64,000 nucleotides of DNA, taken from JAVHYG01 sp040390025. Its GTDB lineage: Bacteria > Pseudomonadota > Gammaproteobacteria > Diplorickettsiales > Diplorickettsiaceae. Within the stretch, counting starts at the first letter, position 1. Every line of letters begins with the position of its first letter. The stretch is from assembly GCA_040390025.1 (NCBI GenBank), contig JAZJZD010000008.1, forward strand, positions 1-64,000, given 5' to 3'. A model generated the notes under the pieces. It ran no database searches. It was not told the DNA's origin and worked only from the letters and a program-made list of their open reading frames with translations. The position numbers were made by a program, and so were the translations under genes. This document shows positions 43,697 to 51,752 of this stretch, piece after piece.

Positions 43697-44217
43697 AAAC
43701 AAATGGATTTAGTTTAATCGATTTACTATTTACATTGGTATTATCAAGTATTTTACTAGGTTTAGCGTTTCCTTCTTATAGGCATTTTATTATTGAAGTT
43801 CGGTTGTTAGCTTTAACGGAGCGGATGGCATCTGCAATCAATTATGCGCGAAGTGAGGCTATAAAGCGACACAGAATTATTATTCTCTGTAAAAGTAGAA
43901 ATGGTAAAACTTGTGAAGGACAATGGCGGGATGGTTGGATCATCTTTTTTGGTCGATATACAATACATCCCTTGAAAAAAAATATATTGCATGTGTATCC
44001 CAACTTAACTAAAAATGAATTTTTAGAATGGCATGGTTCCGGTGGCCGTAAATATTTACAATTAAACCCTGATGGATCAGCTGGCGGGCATAATGGCAGT
44101 TTCGTGATTTGTGTTAAGGTATTATCCAAAGAAACGATGTGGTTAATTAGGGTGAGCGCAACAGGTAGGATAAGAATTGATAAAGAGAAGGATTTTCGAT
44201 GGAACTGTAATTATTAG
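43645..44217 (+). CDS. GspH/FimT-type pseudopilin
   Basis: A 190-residue type IV pilin-like protein. The prepilin peptidase site is G21|F22 in TNGFSLIDLLFTLVLSSILLGLAF, followed by the hydrophobic helix. Mature residue 5, normally Glu, is Asp (D26). The globular part has the GspH/FimT features ARSEAIKRH, GKTCEGQWRDGWIIF and LQLNPDG. FimT-like minor pilins bind DNA or prime pili. No other pilus or type II secretion gene is in the window. Overlap with the glycosylase gene suggests coupling. Confidence 0.82.
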   Translation: MAGYAVYKQTTQSRKPIETNGFSLIDLLFTLVLSSILLGLAFPSYRHFIIEVRLLALTERMASAINYARSEAIKRHRIIILCKSRNGKTCEGQWRDGWIIFFGRYTIHPLKKNILHVYPNLTKNEFLEWHGSGGRKYLQLNPDGSAGGHNGSFVICVKVLSKETMWLIRVSATGRIRIDKEKDFRWNCNY

Positions 44218-44260
44218 CTCGAAAAGTAGAAACTTCAACTAAATTAAAATAGTTTATTTT

Positions 44261-44572
44261 ATGAAAAAAATAATTGGCTTAGTTTTTTTTACGTCTGCAA
44301 ATGCCTATGCATTTTCCGAATCGCTTGGCGATTTATCTGATAAACTCATGCTACCGATGTCGGTATTAACTTCTGCATTGTATAATATGAGTTTGGCAAT
44401 AGGAATTGCTTTATTGTTTGGTGCGCTTATTCAGTATAAAAATTATAGAAATAATCCTTCTCAAATTCCTATCAGTCGATTTGTCACTTTATTGATTTTT
44501 GGCTTGGTTTTAATTGCTTTACCTGTTCTTGCCAAATTTTCTGCAAGTGCAACGTTAGTTTCCAGACTATAG
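44261..44572 (+). CDS. IcmD/DotP (IcmC/DotV)-like small membrane protein
   Basis: One hundred and three residues: a short N-terminal hydrophobic signal (1–17), then two membrane helices (about 35–57 and 73–92) joined by a polar loop LIQYKNYRNNPSQIPISRF. This loop and the following helix resemble Dot/Icm type IVB secretion components IcmD/DotP and IcmC/DotV, which share a K.H/Y.NNP.Q.PI segment between two helices. It stands alone between a pseudopilin and surE. An orphan paralogue of a Dot/Icm membrane subunit is the best reading; subtype is not certain. Confidence 0.6.
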   Translation: MKKIIGLVFFTSANAYAFSESLGDLSDKLMLPMSVLTSALYNMSLAIGIALLFGALIQYKNYRNNPSQIPISRFVTLLIFGLVLIALPVLAKFSASATLVSRL

Positions 44573-44619
44573 CCGATTAGGTGGCTAAGCACTTACGTGG
44601 CTTTCAGGGGAGAATCGCG

Positions 44620-44679
44620 ATGTCCCTTTTTGAAGATGAAGATCCCTATCGCGATGTAAGGGATACCTGGGTTATTTAA
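44620..44679 (+). CDS. Possible micro-ORF or leader peptide before surE
   Basis: Nineteen codons (MSLFEDEDPYRDVRDT…) with an AGGGGAGA ribosome site 5–12 nt upstream and a stop that abuts the surE ATG exactly. The acidic peptide has no known relative that I recognise. The frame is also open back to a GTG at 44581. Tight fit to surE suggests translational coupling, or chance. Confidence 0.35.
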   Translation: MSLFEDEDPYRDVRDTWVI

Positions 44680-45444
44680 ATGAAAATTTTAATTAGTAAT
44701 GACGACGGCGTGCATGCGGCTGGCATAAATTTTTTAGCTACGGCACTACGGCAAATTGCAGAGGTTACAGTGGTAGCTCCGGATCGTGATCGCAGCGGCG
44801 CCAGTAATTCATTAACTTTACAAAATCCATTAAGGGTAAGGGAGATAGAAAAGAAAGTATTTAGTGTTCAAGGAACGCCAACAGATTGTGTTCATTTAGC
44901 CTTAACAGGATTGCTTGAAAAAGATGAAATGCCAGATCTTGTGGTATCTGGAATCAATGCGGGCTCTAATCTAGGAGACGATGTTTTTTATTCGGGGACT
45001 GTTGCTGCTGCTATGGAAGGTCGCTTTTTAGGCATTCCAGCAATTGCTTTTTCGATAGCAGGCGGCGAGCCTTTATATTTTTCTACAGCAGCTGAAGTTG
45101 CCAAGCAGCTAGTACAACTATTATATAAAAAGCCCATTCCTGCTAAAACCATTTTGAATGTTAATATCCCCGACGTTGCTTTTGAGGATTTAAGAGGGTT
45201 TACAGTGACTCGTTTAGGTACGCGCCATACTGCAGATAGAATGCTGCCGAGCAAAGATCCTCGCGGCCGCACGATTTATTGGATAGGGACATCAGGCAAA
45301 GAAGATGACGCAGGAGAAGGTACTGATTTTTATGCCTTGAGCCATCTGCAAGTTAGTATTACCCCTTTACAATTAGATTTAACGCATCATTCTATGCGCA
45401 ATCAGCTAGAAGATTGGGTTGTAGCCATCACGGCGAATAAATGA
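44680..45444 (+). CDS. surE: 5'/3'-nucleotidase SurE
   Basis: A 254-residue metal-dependent phosphatase acting on nucleoside monophosphates and short polyphosphate. N-terminal MKILISNDDGVHAAG carries the metal-binding D8–D9, APDRDRSGASNSLTL contains the conserved Ser, and VSGINAGSNLGDDVFYSGTVAAAMEG is the family block. Its stop overlaps the yqaA ATG (ATGA). surE–yqaA–rpoS here lacks the pcm and nlpD genes that lie between surE and rpoS in E. coli. Confidence 0.96.
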   Translation: MKILISNDDGVHAAGINFLATALRQIAEVTVVAPDRDRSGASNSLTLQNPLRVREIEKKVFSVQGTPTDCVHLALTGLLEKDEMPDLVVSGINAGSNLGDDVFYSGTVAAAMEGRFLGIPAIAFSIAGGEPLYFSTAAEVAKQLVQLLYKKPIPAKTILNVNIPDVAFEDLRGFTVTRLGTRHTADRMLPSKDPRGRTIYWIGTSGKEDDAGEGTDFYALSHLQVSITPLQLDLTHHSMRNQLEDWVVAITANK

Positions 45445-46025
45445 AATTTTTTTCAAAGCTATATGACAAAGTCCTCTCATGGTCTAGGTATAAACAGGCC
45501 CCCTATTATCTATTTGCATTAAGTTTCGCCGAGTCTTCTTTTTTTCCTATTCCTCCAGATGTCATGTTAGCCCCCATGGTATTAGCACAGCCACAATGTG
45601 CTTTGCGTTATGCTTTATTAACCACGGTGGCTTCAGTATTAGGCGGCCTTTTTGGTTATTGGATAGGAACAATCGCTTTTGATTGGATTTACCCGTACAT
45701 CATACAGTTTGGATACCAAGCTACCTACCAACAAATTGAGGAAGGGTTCAAAACCTGGAATTTTTGGATACTGTTTTTAGCTGGATTTACTCCACTTCCT
45801 TACAAATTATTTACTATTGCGGCTGGAACCTTGCATGTTGCGTTATTACCCTTTATCTTGGGCTCATTAGTAGGGAGAGGCGGACGATTTTTTTTAGTGG
45901 CACTACTTATTCGATGGAGTGGCGTGCATATAGATAAATTATTGCGACGTTATGTCGATCGAGCCTCTTGGTTTATTCTATTATTTGCTATAGCCTTATT
46001 TATTTATCTGAAGTTTATGCCTTAG
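45441..46025 (+). CDS. yqaA: YqaA family membrane protein (SNARE-associated/VTT domain)
   Basis: A 194-residue inner-membrane protein of the DedA/VTT superfamily. It has LFALSFAESSFFPIPPDVMLAPMVL, FGYWIGTIAFD and LFLAGFTPLPYKLFTIAAGTL, matching YqaA. VTT proteins are thought to move lipids between leaflets. A 4-nt overlap with surE shows coupling. Together with the DedA fusion at 38.8 kb it is the second VTT protein in the window. Confidence 0.9.
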   Translation: MKFFSKLYDKVLSWSRYKQAPYYLFALSFAESSFFPIPPDVMLAPMVLAQPQCALRYALLTTVASVLGGLFGYWIGTIAFDWIYPYIIQFGYQATYQQIEEGFKTWNFWILFLAGFTPLPYKLFTIAAGTLHVALLPFILGSLVGRGGRFFLVALLIRWSGVHIDKLLRRYVDRASWFILLFAIALFIYLKFMP

Positions 46026-46138
46026 GTTTTTAAAATGGCTGATCATATTTAAAATAATAAGCTGATTAACGGAAAAATTTAGTTATTTTTTTGTGTAAAA
46101 ATTGCTAACTCTTATTTTAGGTTATAGGGAGATTAACT

Positions 46139-47140
46139 ATGCGTAATGCGAGAGGGAGTAAACCGAAAGGGGCACCCAAAGATAAAACTAAACCCCCGAT
46201 GGAAGTTTTTGAAAATAAGCCAGAAGAATTCTTAGTCAACCGGGAGATTGTCGCAGAAGCAGAAGTTGAAACGCCGGTTATTCCAAAATATGTAAGGCGA
46301 GATGAAGCGCTAGGCGCAACGCAATTATACTTAAATGAAATAGGTTTTTCGCCTTTATTGACGGCAGAAGAAGAGGTTTATTATGCGCGTTTGATTGGTA
46401 AAGGAGACCAAGCAGCACGTAAACGAATGATAGAAAGTAATTTGCGATTAGTAGTAAAAGTTGCACGTCACTATAATAATCGTGGCCTACAATTTTTAGA
46501 TTTAATAGAAGAAGGTAATTTAGGGTTAATGCATGCCGTAGAGAAGTTTGATCCAGAAAGAGGATTTCGTTTTTCTACTTATGCGGTGTGGTGGGTTCGT
46601 CAAGCTATTGAGCGAGCTATTATGAATCAAGCACGTACCGTTAGATTACCTATTCACGTCGTTAAAGAATTAAACGTATATTTACAAGCCGCTAGAGAGC
46701 TTACCCAGAAGCTTGATCATAAACCTACTGCTGATGAAATTGCTAAGTGGTTGGATAGACCTTTTGAAGAAGTGGAAAGAATGTTGGGTTTGAACGAACA
46801 CATCACTTCCGTCGATGCACCGGCAAGTAGCGAAGCGGATAAACCTCTATTAGAAACTTTATCAGATAATCATGAAAACGATCCAGAACATATATTAGAG
46901 GATGAAAATTTACGTAAAAGATTGGAAAATTGGTTAAAAGAATTAACTACAAATCAACGTGAAGTAATAGCAAGACGTTACGGCCTATTGGGCTGTGATC
47001 GCATGACTTTAGAAGAAGTGGGTGAGGTTATTGGCTTGACGCGAGAACGGGTTCGTCAAATTCAAGTAGAGGGATTAAAGGCGTTGCGGAAAATTATGGA
47101 GGACCAAGGATTTTCTGCAAGTTTATTATACGATAATTAA
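46139..47140 (+). CDS. rpoS: RNA polymerase sigma factor RpoS
   Basis: A 333-residue sigma-70-family factor of the RpoS type: region 1.2 GATQLYLNEIGFSPLLTAEEE, region 2 NLRLVVKVARHYNNRGLQFLDLIEEGN and FRFSTYAVWWVRQAIERAI, region 3 VRLPIHVVKELN, region 4 VIARRYGLLG…MTLEEVGEVIGLTRERVRQIQVEGLKALRK. The short region 1.1, without the long acidic part of RpoD, and the neighbouring surE gene support RpoS. It directs stationary-phase and stress genes; in Legionella and Coxiella it controls virulence genes. Confidence 0.95.
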   Translation: MRNARGSKPKGAPKDKTKPPMEVFENKPEEFLVNREIVAEAEVETPVIPKYVRRDEALGATQLYLNEIGFSPLLTAEEEVYYARLIGKGDQAARKRMIESNLRLVVKVARHYNNRGLQFLDLIEEGNLGLMHAVEKFDPERGFRFSTYAVWWVRQAIERAIMNQARTVRLPIHVVKELNVYLQAARELTQKLDHKPTADEIAKWLDRPFEEVERMLGLNEHITSVDAPASSEADKPLLETLSDNHENDPEHILEDENLRKRLENWLKELTTNQREVIARRYGLLGCDRMTLEEVGEVIGLTRERVRQIQVEGLKALRKIMEDQGFSASLLYDN

Positions 47141-47149
47141 AATAACCTA

Positions 47150-47713
47150 GTGCAAATAATGTTAAAAAAAATAATTAAATTACTTATAAATTATAAATAT
47201 AGTCTAACGTATATTGTTTTAATTGTTTTATTAAATACGCTATTCACTTATATTCCTTTTACAAATGTTTTTGGTTCTGAAGTATCTCCTATGGATTGGA
47301 CCGTAGGAGTTGTTTACGTGCTGCGTGATTTTGCTCAACGAGAACTACAACATAAAGTTATATTTGCTATGTTTGTCGGCAGTATTCTAAGTTATGGTTT
47401 AGCGAGCAAGGCAATGGCCATTGCCAGTATGAGCGCATTTCTAATCGCTGAACTTATTGATTGGGCAGTTTATACGTTTACTCGCCGACCCCTTTCGCAA
47501 CGGATTCTTTGGTCTGCAAGTCTTAGCTCTCCCATAGATAGCGGTGTATTTTTAGCGATTATCCATCAGTTCAATTGGCTAGGCGTTACTATTTTATCGT
47601 TAGCTAAAATAGCTGGGGTGTTTGTTGTTTGGTACGCTTGGCGAGAGAGGGAAAAGCGCCTTCCTGCTGCAAGGCAGTCAGATGTAATAACAATGAATCC
47701 TTCAAAAATTTAA
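47150..47713 (+). CDS. VUT family transporter (queuosine-precursor transporter-like)
   Basis: About 187 residues with five or six membrane helices. The segments MDWTVGVVYVLRDFAQRELQHKVIFAMFVG and FLIAELIDWAVYTFTRRPLSQRILWSASLSSPIDSGVFLAI match the VUT/YhhQ (COG1738) family, which imports preQ0/preQ1 for queuosine tRNA modification. The protein is slightly short. Starts at GTG 47150 or ATG 47159; neither has a clear ribosome site, so coupling with rpoS (stop 10 nt upstream) is likely. Confidence 0.85.
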   Translation: MQIMLKKIIKLLINYKYSLTYIVLIVLLNTLFTYIPFTNVFGSEVSPMDWTVGVVYVLRDFAQRELQHKVIFAMFVGSILSYGLASKAMAIASMSAFLIAELIDWAVYTFTRRPLSQRILWSASLSSPIDSGVFLAIIHQFNWLGVTILSLAKIAGVFVVWYAWREREKRLPAARQSDVITMNPSKI

Positions 47714-47936
47714 ATTTCTAAGTTCTATACTCACAACTTTTAGTTTGCAGATCGAATATTAAACCTTGCAAATTGCCTGGTCCTTATATAAGTAAATAAT
47801 AGTATAAGCTATATTTTGCTAGAATCTTTAGCAATAAATCTAATTATCGTAAATTTATTTCATTACATTTTAAGTCAAGTTAAACTGTATTTTTAAAGCA
47901 TTTAATGCTTTGTAAATTACTTAAAAGGATTAAAAA

Positions 47937-48296
47937 ATGTTAAAAAAATGTTTAGGCTTATTGTTTTTATCAATTATTAGTATTTCTGCTTTTGCAGAGG
48001 ATGATTTTACATTTAACGCTGAGGTTCAATATCATGCAGCCTGTCCTAGTAAGGACTATGCAAAATGTGCCCGCGAAAATAAGGAAATTTTCATAAAAGA
48101 CATGGACGAAAACAGTACGATAAGTGATGTAAAAAAGGCTGTATTTAAACATGAAAAAGAGGCTAAGAAATTCTCACCCCCTAATCAAGTCATTACCTGT
48201 GAAAGCCTTTTCCCAGAGGACAGTGAATACGCTGATATATGTTGGAATGATGATTTAGAAGGGGCATTATTTACTCTCCATCTTAAAGAAGGTTAA
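47937..48296 (+). CDS. Secreted small protein, unknown function
   Basis: One hundred and nineteen residues with a signal peptide (MLKKCLGLLFLSIISISAFA, cleavage before EDDFTF). The mature part is acidic and has four Cys (AACPSKDYAKCARE, ITCESLF, ADICWND), which may form two disulfides in the periplasm or outside. No known family is recognised. An AAAAGGA ribosome site precedes the ATG. It converges with bioA. Confidence 0.7.
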   Translation: MLKKCLGLLFLSIISISAFAEDDFTFNAEVQYHAACPSKDYAKCARENKEIFIKDMDENSTISDVKKAVFKHEKEAKKFSPPNQVITCESLFPEDSEYADICWNDDLEGALFTLHLKEG

Positions 48297-48313
48297 TTCA
48301 AGCGAAATATATT

Positions 48314-49639
48314 TTATGTTTTTAAGGTATTATTAATAGAGTGGATGGTGATATCTTTTAATTTCTCCAACGTATTTATACCAATGTTTAACGGAGGTAA
48401 CCAATAAATGGTATTACCTAATGGGCGCAACCAAGCGCCCATTTTTAATGCCTCTTGAAATATTTGATAACCTACACGTTGATCCCCTCCCCCAGTTGTT
48501 ACAATAAGATCTGCCGCAACAATACCTCCAATAGCGCGAATATTAATTAATTTTCCGGTTTTAGCGGCTACTTCTTCCATTAGTTTTTTTAAAACTGTTT
48601 CCTTTGATCTAACCTGCGCATAGATATTTTCGTCTTCTAAAATCGTTAAGCATTCCAAAGCTACAGCAGCCGCTAAAGCATTGCCGCTAAAGGTGTGCGA
48701 ATGTAAAAAATTTTTTTCTATAGAATAGTCATCGTAAAAAAGATTAAAAATTTCTGTGCTAGTTAATACCGCACTCATAGCTAACCAACCTGAAGTTAAA
48801 CCTTTACTTAAACAAATAAAATCGGGTTGTATTTCTGCATGTTCACATGCTAAGGCCAATCCCGTTCTCCCTAAACCCGTCATGATTTCATCGGCAATAA
48901 GATAAATGCCATGCATCTGCGTCCATTTGCGTAACCTCAATAAAAAGTCTTGGCTATAAAGCAACATACCCCCCGCCCCTTGGACAATGGGCTCAACAAT
49001 AATAGCGGCAAGGCTCGAAGCTTGTTGTTCAAGTTGATTTTCAATAGATGGCCAGTAGCTGGAACAATCCTTCCATAAGGGATCTGCACGTGAAGAAACA
49101 TAGGGTATATTGCTAATGAATTTCGGTTTTATCAGTTGAGCTTCATAAGGTTTTCGGTATAGTCCTAGATCGCTGAGACCTAAAGCCATAAAGGTTTCAC
49201 CATGATAGCCATTTTGTAATGCAGTAAATTGAGTACGTTGGGAAAAGCCATTGATTTTCTGCGCATGTAATGCCATTTTGAGCGCTATTTCAACGGCAGA
49301 TGAGCCTTCACTGGCGTAAAAGACTTTATCGAGTCCTGCGCAAAGAGCCGCTAATTTTTCTGACAGCTGCACAATAATATCATGAGTGCTGTTTGCAAAA
49401 ATTACATGCTCAAATCGCTCTATCTGTGCATAAAGCGCTTTTTTTAGACGTGGATGATTGTGGCCTAGCGATTTACACCACCAGCTAGAGATGGCATCAA
49501 TTATCCGCTGTCCATTCTCTAATTCAATAAAAGAGCCGTAGGCTTTATTTACTACTAGGGGTGGAAAGGTGCGATAATCTTTCATCTGGGAACAGGGATG
49601 CCAAATATGCTTTAGATCGCGATCGATAACTGAATTCAT
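48314..49639 (-). CDS. bioA: Adenosylmethionine–8-amino-7-oxononanoate aminotransferase
   Basis: BioA turns KAPA into DAPA with S-adenosylmethionine as amino donor, a biotin-synthesis step. The start I use is ATG 49639 (MNSVIDRDLKHIWHPCSQM), like the family; the frame extends 32 residues further with a non-conserved hydrophobic stretch. PLP-enzyme marks: YASEGSSAVEIALKM, DEIMTGLGRTG and CLSKGLTSGWLAMS with the PLP Lys. The divergent gene is the UbiA-family prenyltransferase, 53 nt away, not bioB as in E. coli. Confidence 0.94.
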   Translation of the reverse strand: MNSVIDRDLKHIWHPCSQMKDYRTFPPLVVNKAYGSFIELENGQRIIDAISSWWCKSLGHNHPRLKKALYAQIERFEHVIFANSTHDIIVQLSEKLAALCAGLDKVFYASEGSSAVEIALKMALHAQKINGFSQRTQFTALQNGYHGETFMALGLSDLGLYRKPYEAQLIKPKFISNIPYVSSRADPLWKDCSSYWPSIENQLEQQASSLAAIIVEPIVQGAGGMLLYSQDFLLRLRKWTQMHGIYLIADEIMTGLGRTGLALACEHAEIQPDFICLSKGLTSGWLAMSAVLTSTEIFNLFYDDYSIEKNFLHSHTFSGNALAAAVALECLTILEDENIYAQVRSKETVLKKLMEEVAAKTGKLINIRAIGGIVAADLIVTTGGGDQRVGYQIFQEALKMGAWLRPLGNTIYWLPPLNIGINTLEKLKDITIHSINNTLKT

Positions 49640-49692
49640 AAAAAATAGGGTAAAAAGGGCGAGTCGGAAAATAAAAATCGAGAGAAACGCTT

Positions 49693-50607
49693 GTGTCAAA
49701 TAAAAAAAATAAGTACAGAGCTTATATAAAAGCAAGTTTTAGAGCAATGCGTCCTTACCACATTGCAAAAAATTTTTTATTGTTTATTCCCCTGTTAGTA
49801 GGGCATCATTATTTTAATTGGACCTCTTTAAAAAATAGCTTCATTGGTTTTTTTGTTTTTTGCTTATTAGCTTCTAGCGCCTACCTTATTAACGATCTCG
49901 TTGATCTGGAAAAAGACAAACAACATAGTAAAAAGCAAAAACGGCCTTTTGCTTCTGGTGAGCTTCCGCTCTGTATTGGGTTTATTCTTGCGCCTTGTTT
50001 ATTACTGATTGCGCTGGCTATTTCGTTTTATTTACCATTGAATTTTTTACTAAGTGCTATCGTCTATTATTTGCTAACCTTGTTGTACTCGGTTTTTATA
50101 AAGCAAAAAAAATGGTTAGATGTTGCTTTATTGGCGATTTTATATTCCCTGCGTGTGTTTTCAGGTATGGCACTTGTGGAAAATGGTTATTCTTTATGGC
50201 TGATTATTTTTGTTTTATTTCTATTTTTTAGTTTGGCTATACTTAAGCGTTATGCAGAACTTTATAACGCTAAATTAGAAAATAAAACTTCTATTGTTGG
50301 CCGCGCTTACCAGCTAATGGATAGTAGAAGGCTTGTTTTTTTAGGTCAAACGAGTATGTACTTATCTATTTTAACTTTTATTTCCTATATTCACTCAAAA
50401 AAAGTTCTGCTTATTTACAAAAGCCCTTTTTTACTGTGGTTGATTTGCCCTTGTTTGTTTATTTGGCTTAAACGATTGTGGTATTTTGCACAACAAGGAA
50501 AAATTTACGATGATCCGGTTGTGTTTACTGTGACGGATAAATTTAGTTGGTTTATTGTTGTCTTGGTGGCCGGAATTAGTTTGTTTGCAGCATGGGTTAC
50601 TGTCTAA
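49693..50607 (+). CDS. UbiA-family prenyltransferase, decaprenyl-phosphate phosphoribosyltransferase-like
   Basis: A 304-residue membrane protein with about eight helices. The prenyl-diphosphate site reads NDLVDLEKDKQHSKKQKRP (residues 67–85), which has the N-D-x2-D-x3-D-x2-H-x2-K spacing and RP ending of DPPR synthases rather than the ubiquinone UbiA. The start MRPYHIAKNFLLFIPLL is also of that group. DPPR synthase attaches phosphoribose to polyprenyl phosphate, the step before DprE1/DprE2. GTG 49693 is used (GAGAG upstream); ATG 49747 also fits. No fused HAD phosphatase is present. Confidence 0.75.
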   Translation: MSNKKNKYRAYIKASFRAMRPYHIAKNFLLFIPLLVGHHYFNWTSLKNSFIGFFVFCLLASSAYLINDLVDLEKDKQHSKKQKRPFASGELPLCIGFILAPCLLLIALAISFYLPLNFLLSAIVYYLLTLLYSVFIKQKKWLDVALLAILYSLRVFSGMALVENGYSLWLIIFVLFLFFSLAILKRYAELYNAKLENKTSIVGRAYQLMDSRRLVFLGQTSMYLSILTFISYIHSKKVLLIYKSPFLLWLICPCLFIWLKRLWYFAQQGKIYDDPVVFTVTDKFSWFIVVLVAGISLFAAWVTV

Positions 50608-50690
50608 GTTATGCGTATAAAAAGGTCGCTATTTTGTAGAACCGACTAAACTTTCCCTTTAAGTTGTTCAGTGGGTGTATTTTTCCTTCT

Positions 50691-51593
50691 TTATTCGCTA
50701 AATTCTACTATGTCTTGTTCAGCTAAGCCGGTAATTTCTTTAATAAGGTCCGGATCGAGGCCTTTTGTCCGCATGTTTCTAGCAATGGACATAGCCTCTA
50801 AACGTTTACCTTGCTGCATGCCTTCATATCTCAGTTGTTCACCGATGGTCATAATCTTTTTCTCCAAACGTGGGGTTAAATAAGGCCTTAACTCATTAAT
50901 AAATTTCTTACCTCTCTTTTGATCAAAGAAATTTAACAAATATTTTAACATAACCGTGGTGTATTCAAAGCCATCGTGCTTCTCTAGTGCTTCTAGCCAA
51001 GACCTCATTTGTTTAATAATCGTTTCATCCAGATGCTGTGCAAACCGATATTTAAACATAAACTCAAAAGCACCCGCCCAGAGGTATTGGCATAATACGG
51101 GGTCTTTAATCTTACATACTTCAATTAGTTGGAGGGGACTATTAAAAACTTGCTGCATCACGTTACGTTGTTCTCCAAATAATTCATACCAATCCAGACT
51201 TTGGTTGTAAGGCTTATTGCCGGTATATAGTACGAGCGGGTAAACAATCGGTAATGGATCATTAGGATATTGATCGGTATGCTGCTGGATGATACGCACA
51301 ATATACTTTACAACACGAAACGGCAGTTGCGGATCAGGTTCTGAAGTATGCTCACACAACAAATAAAGATACGCTGGCTTACCGTTCAGTATAACCTGAT
51401 AGAGCATGTCAGCCGCACTACGTTTGAGATGTTCATCCAGGAAAGTAGCATTTTGTAAGTTCAGTGTACTCCAATCTATCTGAGTGTGTAGTAAAGCTGG
51501 AAGATGTTGGTGGAAAAAATCTTTTGCAACCCGCAAATCACTCATAGATTTACGAAAGAAAGCATCATGTGGCTGATGCAATGTGGAGGACAT
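50691..51593 (-). CDS. Rpn family recombination-promoting nuclease (PD-(D/E)XK, YhgA-like)
   Basis: About 300 residues. The family marks are PHDAFFRKSMSDLRVAKDFFHQHLP, ADMLYQVILNGKPAYLYLLCEHTSEPD (active-site Asp and Glu) and LPIVYPLVLYTG. The C-terminal tail (RYEGMQQGKRLEAMSIARNMRTKGLD…) holds the usual helix. Rpn proteins are Ca/Mg-dependent endonucleases once called transposases. It lies on the minus strand between the UbiA gene and bioB. The ATG at 51593 has GGTG upstream; 51605 adds four residues. Confidence 0.88.
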   Translation of the reverse strand: MSSTLHQPHDAFFRKSMSDLRVAKDFFHQHLPALLHTQIDWSTLNLQNATFLDEHLKRSAADMLYQVILNGKPAYLYLLCEHTSEPDPQLPFRVVKYIVRIIQQHTDQYPNDPLPIVYPLVLYTGNKPYNQSLDWYELFGEQRNVMQQVFNSPLQLIEVCKIKDPVLCQYLWAGAFEFMFKYRFAQHLDETIIKQMRSWLEALEKHDGFEYTTVMLKYLLNFFDQKRGKKFINELRPYLTPRLEKKIMTIGEQLRYEGMQQGKRLEAMSIARNMRTKGLDPDLIKEITGLAEQDIVEFSE

Positions 51594-51693
51594 ACCTGTC
51601 ACCATTTATTATTTTATTTATTTTAGATAATAATAATCCTTTCAACAAAGAGCAAACTAAATTTTGCGGGAAAGCGATAAGAGTTATAACAAG

Positions 51694-51722
51694 TTGACAA
51701 GCAAAAGCATTCATTTTATGTT
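51694..51722 (+). promoter_or_regulatory. Sigma-70 promoter of bioBFCD
   Basis: A perfect −35 TTGACA (51694–51699) and −10 TATGTT (51717–51722) with 17-nt spacing, 30 nt before the bioB ATG. No clear BirA-type palindrome overlaps it. Confidence 0.6.
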
Positions 51723-51752
51723 GCTATTTTTCTAATCATATAAAAAGCTGTT

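Noticed and set aside
51606..51752. BirA operator upstream of bioB
   Set aside because: No TTGTAAACC-like dyad with ~16-nt spacing is visible; only a sigma-70 promoter is.
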